Shown in pieces: positions 27,324-36,169 of a stretch of 64,000 nt of DNA (position 1 is its first letter; the number at the start of each line of letters is the position of its first letter). This stretch comes from Palsa-360 sp963719875 (GTDB lineage Bacteria > Acidobacteriota > Terriglobia > Acidiferrales > UBA7541), in assembly GCA_963719875.1 (NCBI GenBank), contig CAVRDJ010000004.1, forward strand, positions 1,426,001-1,490,000, in the 5' to 3' direction. The translations under genes and the position numbers were made by a program. Under the pieces are notes generated by a model, which was not told the DNA's origin, did no database searches, and was given only the letters and a program-made list of their open reading frames with translations.

Positions 27324-29740
27324 GGACTGAATATTTTAAGCCGTTCGCTCAACTGGGACAACTCGTCTCTCAAAGCTTTGCTCGCCAGATCTCCATTCTT
27401 CGCAATTCCAAGATCGCTGTGCAGAGACTGTCTGAGTGGACCGTACAAAACATTTTGGGCGTCCCACAACTTCACCGGGAACGGCAGAGACTGCACGAAA
27501 TCGACGAGTTCCCGTAGTTTGTGGGCTTTTTCCAGTTCGTCCAGATGTTCTGCGGACTGCTCCGCTTCACTCTCCAACCTCTTGCGGATCACGAACTCCA
27601 ATGTGCCGACATCCAGGTTAATCTGGCTGGCAGACGCTTCTTTAAAAACACTTTGAAGGCTGTTGGGATCGAGTTCAGGACGCTCAAATGCCCGGCGTAA
27701 CTGATAGTTGATGGCGAATTCGGCGGCGGATTTCAGGGCGGGAGGAACTGGAATCGACAAGTCATGGAGAAATCGGATGAGGGGCGCCTGGCTCTCGTAG
27801 ATGGAACGATACGCCGCCGCGGACGCAGCAAGCGAATCCGCCAAAATTAAATCGGTAATCTTTCGCTGTTCGTCGCGAAAGAGGGATCGCAACGAGAATG
27901 TACGCTTGTGGAATACTTCGTCGAAAACACGAATGATCTCCGCGGTGTCCGCGCGCAAGAAAACTTCCGACAGGGTTTTTCGCAGCGTCTCATCTTGTTC
28001 GGGGTTGGAGGGAAGCACCCCCGCAATGACGTTGTGCTCGCCCAAATGAACCGTGGCAAAGGTGAAGGCGGCGCATTCTCGTGTGATCAGGGAACAAAAG
28101 TTTGCCTGCCCCTGGCCAAGACGCAACTTCCCGTCCGCTTCGATCGCGAATTTGTCGCGTTCGACTTGATAGCAGTAGATTTTTGATTTCACTTCATAGT
28201 TCTCAAACAGAGAACTGATTGCGAAGTGCCCCGCCAAACGTTCATTGTCGACGAACGCAGGCTTCACCCATTTCTCATAAATGAGCGCGCCGTCGCCGTG
28301 TTCCGCCAAATTGCTTTTTGCGTTTCGAAAGCGCTCGATCAGCTCGGGCTCAAGGCCACGCCGGTCGCTCTCCGGCGCCAACCCCAGCGCGCGCGCCGCG
28401 TAATGGATCACCTGAACGGTTTCCAGGCCGGACAGTTCGTCGAAGAACCAGCCGCAACTCGTATACATCAGCAAGGCCTGACGCTGCATCTCGAGCAATC
28501 TCAACGCGCGAACCTGCTCCGCGCCATCCAAGGAATGGGAAGCGTGGACGCCGAAGAAGGCCTTCAATGATTCATCGGAACGGTCCAGAATTACACGGAT
28601 GTAATCGTCCCGCGCCTTCCAGGGGTCTTTCAAAAGCTCTGCCCCTCGCGCTTCAAAAATCGTGGCCAGGTTGTCCCGCAACCAATCCAAAGCGCTGCGC
28701 AGGGGCGTCCGCCATTCCTGATTCCAGCCGCCGTGCCCCCCGGAATTGCAGCCACAGTTCGAGCGCCATCGCTCGATGCCGTGGGCGCAACTCCACGAGG
28801 TATCCGGAATAATTTCTACCAAATGATCGGGTGGAAACTTCTCCAGAAACTCGCCGTAATTCGTCAATTCGGCAAGGTTGTTCGTCTCGATGTGATGGAG
28901 GGCGTAGGTAAGAGCCATCTCGCCATAATGATGATGATGACCATAACTCTCTCCGTCTGTAGCGATGTGCACGAGTTGCGGCCAGGTCCTCGCCTCCGAA
29001 AAACCGCTTAACAGGCGATCGGCAAATCGTTGTCCATCGTTCAGAAGCCCTTCGAATGCGACCGCTTGGGAAATGGGGCCGTCATAAAAAAAGATGCTGA
29101 TCACCCTTCGTGACGGCAGTTGAACCGTGTAGGCGCGACTCGGGTCAATTCGATCTCCGCTTACGTCAACCCATTTACGTCCGTTCTTGCGGCGCACCCG
29201 GCTGGCCTGCCTGGGAGCCAATATCGTGAAGCGGATTCCGTGTTCCGCGAGAACTTCGAGTGTTTCGATGTTTACGGCTGTTTCCGGAAGCCACATTCCT
29301 TCCGGTTTTCGCTGGAATCGGTGCTCGAAGTCCCGTATTCCCCATTTCACTTGCGTATTCTTATCGCGGCGATTGGCCAAAGGAAGAATGATGTGGTTGT
29401 AGGCTTGTGCGATCGCCGAACCATGCCCGGAAAACTTTTCCCGGCTGAGCTTGTCCGCCTGCTGAATCGACTCATAAACCTTCGGAGCTTTTTCTTCCAT
29501 CCAGGACAGCAGTGTGGGGCCAAAATTGAAACTCATATGCGCGTAATTGTTGACAAGTTCAATGACTCGATCCTGGTCATCCAGAATTCGGGAAAGGGCA
29601 TTGGGCGCGTAGCATTCCGAGCAGACCCGCTCATTCCAGTCGTGGTACGGATAAGCCGAGTCCTGGACCTCGATTGCTTCAAGAGAAGGGTTCTCTCGCG
29701 GTGGTTGGTAGAAATGACCGTGAACGCATACGTACCCCAT
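27320..29740 (-). CDS. GH57 family glycoside hydrolase with DUF3536 region
   Basis: 806 residues. The N-terminus has the GH57 opening (VCVHGHFYQPPREN, with the His-x-His-x-x-x-P-P signature), then HMSFNFGPTLLSW, GMWLPETAVNIETL (the Glu of which is the likely nucleophile) and HIATDGESYGHHHHYGE, which carries the candidate acid Asp. The C-terminal half is the DUF3536 region. GH57 enzymes act on alpha-glucans as amylases, 4-alpha-glucanotransferases or branching enzymes; members with DUF3536 have no assigned reaction that I can state. It sits between treZ and treY and overlaps treY by four bases, so it probably trims or rearranges maltodextrins for trehalose formation. Confidence 0.92.
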   Translation of the reverse strand: MGYVCVHGHFYQPPRENPSLEAIEVQDSAYPYHDWNERVCSECYAPNALSRILDDQDRVIELVNNYAHMSFNFGPTLLSWMEEKAPKVYESIQQADKLSREKFSGHGSAIAQAYNHIILPLANRRDKNTQVKWGIRDFEHRFQRKPEGMWLPETAVNIETLEVLAEHGIRFTILAPRQASRVRRKNGRKWVDVSGDRIDPSRAYTVQLPSRRVISIFFYDGPISQAVAFEGLLNDGQRFADRLLSGFSEARTWPQLVHIATDGESYGHHHHYGEMALTYALHHIETNNLAELTNYGEFLEKFPPDHLVEIIPDTSWSCAHGIERWRSNCGCNSGGHGGWNQEWRTPLRSALDWLRDNLATIFEARGAELLKDPWKARDDYIRVILDRSDESLKAFFGVHASHSLDGAEQVRALRLLEMQRQALLMYTSCGWFFDELSGLETVQVIHYAARALGLAPESDRRGLEPELIERFRNAKSNLAEHGDGALIYEKWVKPAFVDNERLAGHFAISSLFENYEVKSKIYCYQVERDKFAIEADGKLRLGQGQANFCSLITRECAAFTFATVHLGEHNVIAGVLPSNPEQDETLRKTLSEVFLRADTAEIIRVFDEVFHKRTFSLRSLFRDEQRKITDLILADSLAASAAAYRSIYESQAPLIRFLHDLSIPVPPALKSAAEFAINYQLRRAFERPELDPNSLQSVFKEASASQINLDVGTLEFVIRKRLESEAEQSAEHLDELEKAHKLRELVDFVQSLPFPVKLWDAQNVLYGPLRQSLHSDLGIAKNGDLASKALRDELSQLSERLKIFSP

Positions 29741-29874
29741 TTGCGTATCGTATCGGTTGATGTATCAGATTCGATGTACAGGGTTTGCTGTATATCTGGG
29801 CCAGAAGAATGGGTATTTGAGCCGCAAGACCGCAGCGAATTACTTCGCATCAAGTTGAATGGTGGCTCATGTTG

Positions 29875-31725
29875 CTACACGCCGCCTTTGTGGCTGAGCA
29901 CGACGAATGACTGGCCTGGTAGCGTAATTGCGGTTGCCGGACCTGCCGGTCCCGGGAAATGACGATTCGGTCCGAGCCAACGCGAGTCGGCCGAATGCAA
30001 TTCCACAGTCCAGCCTCCCTCGCTCGCCGCGGACGGCAGTGCAGCCTCGCCGGCGTCGAAATTAAAAATCATCAACAGACTTCGGTCGGTCCCCTTCCTG
30101 ATGACAGTCAGTATCCGGGGGCTTTCGCTTTCGGTAATTTCCAATTCAGCGTCCTCGCCTAAATGATTCGCGCGGCGAAATCGAATGAGCTCCTGATAGA
30201 AGAGCAGCAATACATGATGCGGATCGGTATCGCGTAAGTGATGTTGCAGCTTCGATTTCGCGAATGTTGTTTCGTCCTGAGGATCGGGCACCTCTTCGCT
30301 CCATCCAAATTCGGAGAATTCTTCGCGGCGCCCACGGCGGACAGACTCGATCAAATCCTTGTCCCCGTGACTCGTGAAATACAGGAAAGGCGACGGCTCC
30401 CCGTATTCCTCGCCCATGAAAAGAAGCGGGATAAACGGCGAGAGCAAGGTCATTCCCGCGGCCAACTTTTGCGCCTCGAAGCCTACTAACGAGCTCAAAC
30501 GTTCCCCGCACGCCCGGTTGCCGACCTGATCGTGATTCTGGCTGAACACCACAAAATGCGAGCGAGAAATTCCAGCGGGAGAATTTCCGTGCCGGCGGCG
30601 GCGAAATTTGGAATATTGGCCCTGGTAAAACCATCCATCGCGGAGAACGCCCGCCAGATGGTCCACGCTGCCGAAATCGGAGTAATAGCCCTGTGTTTCG
30701 CGGGTCAGGAGCGTGTTCAAGGAGTGATGAAAATCGTCGCTCCACTGCCCAGGCAATCCGTATCCGCCCTTTTCGCCGGGCCACAAGACTCTTGCATCGT
30801 TTAGATCGCTCTCCGCGATCAAGCAGAGTTCGCGGCCGAGCCGTTTGCTGGCTAGCTGAACGTGTTTTTCGAGTTCCGCCAAAATGTGAAACGCGCCAAA
30901 GTCGTATATACCGTGAATCGCATCGAGCCTCAAAACATCGATATGGAACTGTTCGAACCAGAACAGAGCGTTCTCGATAAAAAACTGGCGAACGGGGCCG
31001 CTATGGGGTCCATCGAAATTGATAGCTTGCCCCCACGGCGTTCTATACCGGTCGCTAAAGTAAGGTCCGAATTGGCCTAAATAGTTTCCTTCCGGCCCGA
31101 GGTGGTTGTAGACAACGTCGAGAGCAACAGCGAGCCCCTGGGCGTGTGCGGCGTTCACCAACCGTTGCAGCGCAAGCGGACCCCCGTAACTATTCTGGAC
31201 GGCAAAAGGATAGACACCGTCGTAACCCCAGTTGCGCGATCCCGGAAATTGCGCGACCGGCATCAGTTCGATGGTGGTGACACCCAGATCGGCCAATTCC
31301 GCTAAATGTGAACACACCTCATCTAGCGATTCCTTTTTAGTATAGGTACCCACGTGCAACTCGTAGAAGATGCTCTCCTGGAGGCTCGGAGCTCTCCAGT
31401 TGGCATCGGTCCATTGGAACGCAACCAAGTCGATGATTTCGGAAGGACCATGAACACCATCTGGCTGAAACCTTGACGCGGGATCTGGATATTCTTGTAA
31501 ATCATCCAGTTGATAGACGTAACGTGATTCGGGCTCGATATCACTTAAATGAACCTGATAGTAGCCGCACTGATTTTTGGTCATTGGGATGAAACGCTCA
31601 TGGGTCCCGACAAGATGGATTGCAATCTTGTGTCTCTCTGGGGCCCAAACGGAAAATTCCCAATCTCCGTCTGCCCGTCGGTTGGCACCCAAAGGTACGC
31701 GGCTGTCTAAATTGATCGAACACAT
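29875..31725 (-). CDS. treZ: Maltooligosyl trehalose trehalohydrolase
   Basis: 616 residues. A CBM48-like N-terminal domain (WEFSVWAPERHKIAIHL) leads into a GH13 core: FYELHVGTYT, ELMPVAQFPGSRNWGYDG, DVVYNHLGPEGNYL, the nucleophile Asp in LRLDAIHGIYDFG, the acid Glu in LIAESDLND, and FSQNHDQVGNR. It hydrolyses the bond next to the trehalose unit made by TreY and releases free trehalose. It is the first gene of the minus-strand run; the ATG has GGGAG ten bases upstream. About 135 bases separate it from GH57. The promoter region upstream ends at repeat copy 3. Confidence 0.97.
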   Translation of the reverse strand: MCSINLDSRVPLGANRRADGDWEFSVWAPERHKIAIHLVGTHERFIPMTKNQCGYYQVHLSDIEPESRYVYQLDDLQEYPDPASRFQPDGVHGPSEIIDLVAFQWTDANWRAPSLQESIFYELHVGTYTKKESLDEVCSHLAELADLGVTTIELMPVAQFPGSRNWGYDGVYPFAVQNSYGGPLALQRLVNAAHAQGLAVALDVVYNHLGPEGNYLGQFGPYFSDRYRTPWGQAINFDGPHSGPVRQFFIENALFWFEQFHIDVLRLDAIHGIYDFGAFHILAELEKHVQLASKRLGRELCLIAESDLNDARVLWPGEKGGYGLPGQWSDDFHHSLNTLLTRETQGYYSDFGSVDHLAGVLRDGWFYQGQYSKFRRRRHGNSPAGISRSHFVVFSQNHDQVGNRACGERLSSLVGFEAQKLAAGMTLLSPFIPLLFMGEEYGEPSPFLYFTSHGDKDLIESVRRGRREEFSEFGWSEEVPDPQDETTFAKSKLQHHLRDTDPHHVLLLFYQELIRFRRANHLGEDAELEITESESPRILTVIRKGTDRSLLMIFNFDAGEAALPSAASEGGWTVELHSADSRWLGPNRHFPGPAGPATAITLPGQSFVVLSHKGGV

Positions 31726-32308
31726 TGTCTATTGCTCCCGGGAACTGAATCATTCCGATGGTAACACCCGATCCGTCTTCGCTTACCTCCTTATACTGTA
31801 CGATTTTCATCTTTGGCCTTCCCGAACAGGGGGCAAAGGGAATCTATCGTTCTGATTGTGGAAAATGTGATGGCTGTGGAAACAATTCAGGGTGAGGCCA
31901 GGGTCTCGTCCGCCAACGAGCATGGAACTAATTCGAAGCGGGCGGCGAATCTTCGATTTGTGGCCGCAATCCGGTGACGCCTGCCAGTTCAACCGGTCGA
32001 TGCAACACCTCCTAATCGGTTGATCGGACAATACTTCCCCTCGAGAATCGATCTGTACGGCAGTCTTCCATTAAAACCTAAACAGGGCAGTGTTCTTTTT
32101 GAATCATCGCTGGCGAACGTAATCAGCCTCGTAGTCTCCTACAAGAAGACTTCGAGCAAGTGTTGCATCGACTCATTGAGACCGCTCCGTGTATCGGGAC
32201 TTAAGAGTGCGGTAGCGCCCGGTCGATCGATCCGCAGGCAAATTCTTCGACGTTCCCCCGCCAACGCGGAATCATCGGAGCAGCACGTTCTTAGTTTTCT
32301 ACGCGCCG
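31726..32308. other. Promoter region of the trehalose-glucan run plus repeat copy 3
   Basis: No gene seen. The 250 bases next to treZ should hold the operon promoter; I cannot fix a -10/-35 pair with confidence. The rest is repeat copy 3 and an unremarkable stretch to 32308. Confidence 0.5.
31982..32185 (-). repeat. MITE-like repeat, copy 3
   Basis: Reverse-strand copy of the element at 9022 and 14221. Inverted ends lie at 31989-32008 and 32160-32179. It is very similar to copy 1. It ends about 260 bases upstream of treZ, so it could supply or insulate promoter activity. Confidence 0.75.
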
Positions 32309-32888
32309 TCAAGACGCGATGCGTTCCCTTATGTCGTTTGGCTCGTTGATCAGCTCTTCAAAGACCGATCGATAGTGAATGGTGGCCTGACGCAGTTCCT
32401 CCGTGCTGGCCCTGCCATGGGAGTGCTGAACCGCAATGTGGTGAGCCGTACGGTAGTTCTCCACTACCATGGGGTGATCTACGGAGATGTCAGCCGCCCG
32501 CTGTTCAAAATCAGCATTGGCGGCTGGATACCCGCGCGTTGACATGACGTTCTGCTAAGAGTCGATCGGCTTCTGCTATTGCAGCGCCCGGGTTGTCAAC
32601 GAAATGCGCCTGAACCATGCGCCAGGACTCTACAAAGATCGCACGGTCCCTGGGCGTGAGCGGCCGAATATGCAAATGCTCGACCCGTTTCCAGCGGTCA
32701 TCGAGTTTCACTTCCACTCGGCGCCGGTCACGCGTTCTCTCGAGTTCGCGTGCATATTCAGGACCGAACTGGGCGCGCAGTCTTTCTGTTCGGCGCCTCT
32801 GAACAACCTTCCAAGCCACGACCGCCAAAATCGCAATCGTGACAAGAACAGCAACCACGATCCACATCGTTGCGCTCATCGTATTCAT
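32309..32888 (-). pseudogene. Frameshifted single-TM protein of unknown function
   Basis: Two overlapping frames appear to be halves of one protein of about 195 residues. The first (32888 to 32511) has an N-terminal transmembrane helix (WIVVAVLVTIAILAVVAW), a charged segment (FGPEYARELERT-DRRR) and PLTPRDRAIFVESWR, and breaks off after EADRLLAER. The second (32545 to 32309) begins MSTRGYP and continues with DFEQRAADISVDHPMVVENYR. In the family I know, EADRL is followed a few residues later by the M-x-x-RGYP-x-x-DFEQRAADISVDHP segment in one frame. One extra base near 32540-32546 (in GAACGTCATG) explains the break. It could be a true mutation or a sequencing error. Confidence 0.75.
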
Positions 32889-33787
32889 GACTCTACCTCC
32901 GAGTTTTAGAATAGGAGTTGCTGGGCGAGTTGGGCCGGGGTGAACTCAGGATGATGACTTTCAACAGCCTCACAAGAAACAGAGCAATATCCCCGCCAAG
33001 TCAGCAAGCAATCGCTAAGAATCAGCACGAAATGAAGTTATGGGTCGCACCGGTGGTTCGCTGCACAAAATACTGGCGGTGTAAAATTCACCTGACCGGA
33101 GATTTTTGTACCAAATGAAATGAGAGAGAATTCACGCTCGCCAGGACAACCGTTCTAGTACCGCGCCGATAGTGTTAACACTCATTTGCATGGGTTAGCT
33201 GCACGCCGACAAGTCTCCGAGAATTGCGATCAGTTCAAATTCTTAATTCGCTTGGCGAAAGACCGGTCTCTTGGTGGCACGTGTGGATCCAATTAGTTTT
33301 TTGCATTGCCCGACGGCCTCGACGATGGCGTCCAAGGAGCCCGCCACTACCTCCTCGTTCCCACATCCTGGCAAGTCCGGCGGTTATCGGAATGTGGCTT
33401 TTCAAGCCCGACCGCGCTTCCACCGAAGGCGCTGCCTCCTGCGGATCCGAAACTCATAGTTGCTTGACGCACGTTGATTGCCGGGACGGCAATCTGTGCT
33501 TCGCGCGTCATGAATAAGGAAGATCTTCGGAATTAATTACTCGGTCTGATTGTTTGCAACTTTCTAGGGGAAAAGCTGTATTACGCCGGCACATCCAATT
33601 CATTCCGGAAGAGTTAAGACATACAGGCAAAAGTTTTGGAGTTTGGAACATTTAGTGCTGCAACTGAATACCAGGAGGACCGCCAACAATTTGTATCCGC
33701 TAATTCCATTGCTTGATGGTTCTTCAGATCAGCGGTCCCGCCCAGTCCTCCCCAGCCGATTTTAGAAGTTAAGGAGGAATATCACTC
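32889..33787. other. Gene-less stretch
   Basis: About 900 bases with no supportable gene. It contains the 14-mer at 33385 and must hold the promoter of the sorting-signal gene that starts at 33788. Confidence 0.4.
33385..33398 (+). repeat. Dispersed 14-mer TATCGGAATGTGGC
   Basis: Exact match to 9231-9244, in intergenic DNA. Confidence 0.6.
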
Positions 33788-34531
33788 ATGAGCGTTTTCA
33801 AACGAATGCTTCCTGCATTTTGCGTTCTTGCGTTGTTAGCGATGCTTGCTCCTGGTGCGAGGGCCAGCCAGTCGGACCAGAAGGTCGTCACAACATTCAA
33901 CGCTCCGGTAGAAATCCCCGGGCAAGTCTTGCCGCCGGGAACCTATGTTTTCAAAATCCTTGACATATGGAGCACCCGCGATGTCGTGCGTGTGTTTAAC
34001 GCCGACGAATCCAAGGTACTCGCCACGACGATTGCGATCCCGCGATACCGCACAAATCCAACGGACAACGCCGTTTTCGTGTTTGAAGAGCGCGGCAGCA
34101 ATTCGCCCCAAGCGCTTGCAGCTTGGTACTATCCAGGATACACATATGGGCATCAATTCCTCTATGCCTCCCGGATTGCTCCCGAAGCCGTGACCGCTAA
34201 TAGCGCCGCAACTCCGGCACCCTCGAATGAATCCACGGCAAATCAACCGTACGCTGCCGAGGAATCATCCCCAGTGAGGTCGGCTGAGGCGAATACAAGC
34301 GGACCCACAGCCGAGGACCTAAATCAGAGCACTCAAAGCACAGATCAAACCCAGACGACCCAATCTCAGACGACACCCAACCCGTCATCGACGACATCAG
34401 GCACGTCTAAGGATCAAGCCAACAAGGAGCTTCCCAAGACCGCCAGTACAACGCCGCTTATCGCATTAATCGGCATCCTGTTGCTGGGAGGAGCGCTTGG
34501 TTTGAAGACGCTCGCATCGCGACTATCTTGA
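33788..34531 (+). CDS. Secreted protein with LPKTA sorting signal
   Basis: 247 residues. Signal peptide 1-26 (ends APGARA). Residues about 30-130 are a conserved exported domain common in Acidobacteriota (VTTFNAPVEIPGQVLPPGTYVFK). Residues 135-213 are a Ser/Thr/Gln/Asn-rich spacer, as expected for a wall- or surface-spanning stalk. The C-terminus is a complete sortase substrate signal: LPKTA at 215-219, a hydrophobic helix about 222-241, and a short tail with one Arg. A class D-like sortase is encoded two genes downstream and is its obvious partner. The start has AAGGAGG nine bases upstream. A perfect hairpin follows the stop codon. Confidence 0.88.
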   Translation: MSVFKRMLPAFCVLALLAMLAPGARASQSDQKVVTTFNAPVEIPGQVLPPGTYVFKILDIWSTRDVVRVFNADESKVLATTIAIPRYRTNPTDNAVFVFEERGSNSPQALAAWYYPGYTYGHQFLYASRIAPEAVTANSAATPAPSNESTANQPYAAEESSPVRSAEANTSGPTAEDLNQSTQSTDQTQTTQSQTTPNPSSTTSGTSKDQANKELPKTASTTPLIALIGILLLGGALGLKTLASRLS

Positions 34532-34544
34532 GAAAGCCTGTTCA

Positions 34545-34582
34545 CGGTGGAGACTTTCAACCAAAACTGAAAGTCTCCACCG
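34545..34582 (+). terminator. Perfect intercistronic hairpin
   Basis: A 15-base perfect stem (34545-34559 with 34568-34582, CGGTGGAGACTTTCA and its complement) and an 8-base loop, 13 bases after the stop of the sorting-signal gene and 25 before the VWA gene. No T run follows. It may lower read-through, or protect the 3' end of the substrate mRNA, so that substrate exceeds sortase. Confidence 0.75.
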
Positions 34583-34607
34583 AGTTGGGCTACATCGAGG
34601 AGACAGA

Positions 34608-35585
34608 ATGCCGATTCGGAGAGTAGGACTTGTTCTTCTGCTTTTCCTAATGGTGAGAGTTCCTGCTACCGCGCAAATTGCCCCCGCTGCGACAGCCAAA
34701 GCGCCCGAAGGCCAGTCCGCCATAAGGGTCAACGTAAATCTCGTAGATTTGCCGGTCAGTGTCACCAACTCGCGAGGTCAATTCGTATCCGGACTGGCCC
34801 AAGGGAACTTCCGAATTTATGAGGACGGCCGCGCACAGAAAATCACAATCTTCGATGACGAAGATATTCCCGCAACGGTCGGCCTGCTGGTGGACCACAG
34901 CGGTAGCATGCGCCCAATATTACCTGAGGTGACTGCAGCGGTGATCGCCTTCGCACAATCGAGTAACCCGAACGATGAGATGTTCGTCGTGGATTTCAAT
35001 GACATCGTGTCCCTGGAGTTGCCGGCGGCCATACCTTTCACCAGCAATTTCCGGGAGCTCGAAAAGGCCGTCTCAGAAGTGAGAGCCGAAGGCAGGACCG
35101 CGCTCAACGATGCAATCATGGTTGCGCTTGACCAATTACATTCCGCACATCATGACCGGCAAGCCCTGATCATCGTCAGCGACGGTGGTGACAACGCCAG
35201 CAAGAACAAATTTGCGCAAGTACTGTCGGAGGCGCGGGCTTCGAAAGCAAGCATATATTCCATTGGTATTTTGGGTGCGACCGAAGCGGACCAAAACCCC
35301 GGCATGCTGGAGAAGCTGACCAAAGCGACGGGAGGCAAGGCCTATTTTCCGCATTCGGTAAGCGAGGTCGCCGCGATTTGCGCGCAAATCGCGCGCGATA
35401 TTCGCGAGCAGTATATTCTCGGCTACAGCCCTTCCAGCGCGGATTTGGAAGGCTCGTACCGGAAAATTGAAGTAAAGGTTGATGCTCCAAACCATGAAAG
35501 ATTGCATGTGCGCACACGCGCTGGTTATGAGCTGCCGCCGAAGCTGACACCTCATTCCCCAGTTAGCGCACCAGGAACCTCGTGA
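34608..35585 (+). CDS. VWFA-related protein of the Acidobacterial type
   Basis: 325 residues with a signal peptide (RRVGLVLLLFLMVRVPATAQ). The mature part opens with the family segment VNVNLVDLPVSVTNSRGQFV-GL, typical of the Acidobacteria-specific VWFA-related family, then IYEDGRAQKI. The metal-dependent adhesion site is intact: DHSGS at 96-100, with later Thr and Asp positions in plausible places (GRTALNDA, SDGGDN). Such domains bind proteins in a metal-dependent way. It lies between a sortase substrate and a sortase and overlaps the sortase start (TGATG), so it is probably part of the same envelope system. It has no sorting signal itself. Confidence 0.92.
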   Translation: MPIRRVGLVLLLFLMVRVPATAQIAPAATAKAPEGQSAIRVNVNLVDLPVSVTNSRGQFVSGLAQGNFRIYEDGRAQKITIFDDEDIPATVGLLVDHSGSMRPILPEVTAAVIAFAQSSNPNDEMFVVDFNDIVSLELPAAIPFTSNFRELEKAVSEVRAEGRTALNDAIMVALDQLHSAHHDRQALIIVSDGGDNASKNKFAQVLSEARASKASIYSIGILGATEADQNPGMLEKLTKATGGKAYFPHSVSEVAAICAQIARDIREQYILGYSPSSADLEGSYRKIEVKVDAPNHERLHVRTRAGYELPPKLTPHSPVSAPGTS

Positions 35586-36169
35586 TGGCCGGCACTCGTC
35601 ATCACGAAGTCTCCTCGCCATCTCCCGTCCGAACTTTACTCCGTTGCGCCCAATACATCCTTTTCTTAGCGGGTCTCGTCGCACTGACTTACGTTGGTTT
35701 CGTCCTCGTGGAAACACAAACCTATCAGGCGGACCAATCCCGGCAGCTTGACCATGCGGAAAAACTCAATGGACGCGCTCCGCCTTCGGGGTTGGCGATC
35801 GGCAGAGTAAAAATACCTCGAATTGGGCTTGAGGCAATCGTTGTGCAGGGTGACAGCGATCCCATCTTGAGGCTCGCCGTTGGCCACATCCCCGGGACAG
35901 CCCTTCCAGGACAACCCGGCAATATGGTATTGGCCGGCCACCGCGATACGTTCTTCCGCGCGCTCCGCAAGATCCGCATCGGGGACCGTATTGTGATTGA
36001 AAGCCCGGATGGTTCCTACGAGTATGAAGTCGAATCGGCTTCGATCGTTGCCCCTACGGATTTATCGGTATTGAGAAACTCCGGAAGCAAGGAATTAACG
36101 CTCATCACTTGCTATCCCTTTTCGTGGATCGGTTCCGCTCCGGATCGCTTCGTTGTCCGTGCCCGTTAG
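35585..36169 (+). CDS. Class D-like sortase
   Basis: 194 residues from the ATG at 35585, which overlaps the VWA stop codon (TGATG); a GTG three bases earlier is the alternative, and AGGA lies upstream of both. An N-terminal membrane helix (about 21-42, AQYILFLAGLVALTYVGFVLV) anchors it. The sortase barrel follows with all three catalytic residues: His119 in AGHRD, Cys176 in TLITCYPF and Arg188 in DRFVVR. The linker segment IGRVKIPRIGLEAIVVQG is typical. Sortases cut LPxTA/G signals and join the protein to an amine. The substrate, an LPKTA protein, is encoded at 33788. A sortase in a presumed diderm bacterium is notable. Confidence 0.93.
   Translation: MAGTRHHEVSSPSPVRTLLRCAQYILFLAGLVALTYVGFVLVETQTYQADQSRQLDHAEKLNGRAPPSGLAIGRVKIPRIGLEAIVVQGDSDPILRLAVGHIPGTALPGQPGNMVLAGHRDTFFRALRKIRIGDRIVIESPDGSYEYEVESASIVAPTDLSVLRNSGSKELTLITCYPFSWIGSAPDRFVVRAR

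Noticed and set aside
31598..31810. Short minus-strand frame starting upstream of treZ
   Set aside because: It overlaps the treZ start in another frame, has no family match, and treZ has a better start signal.
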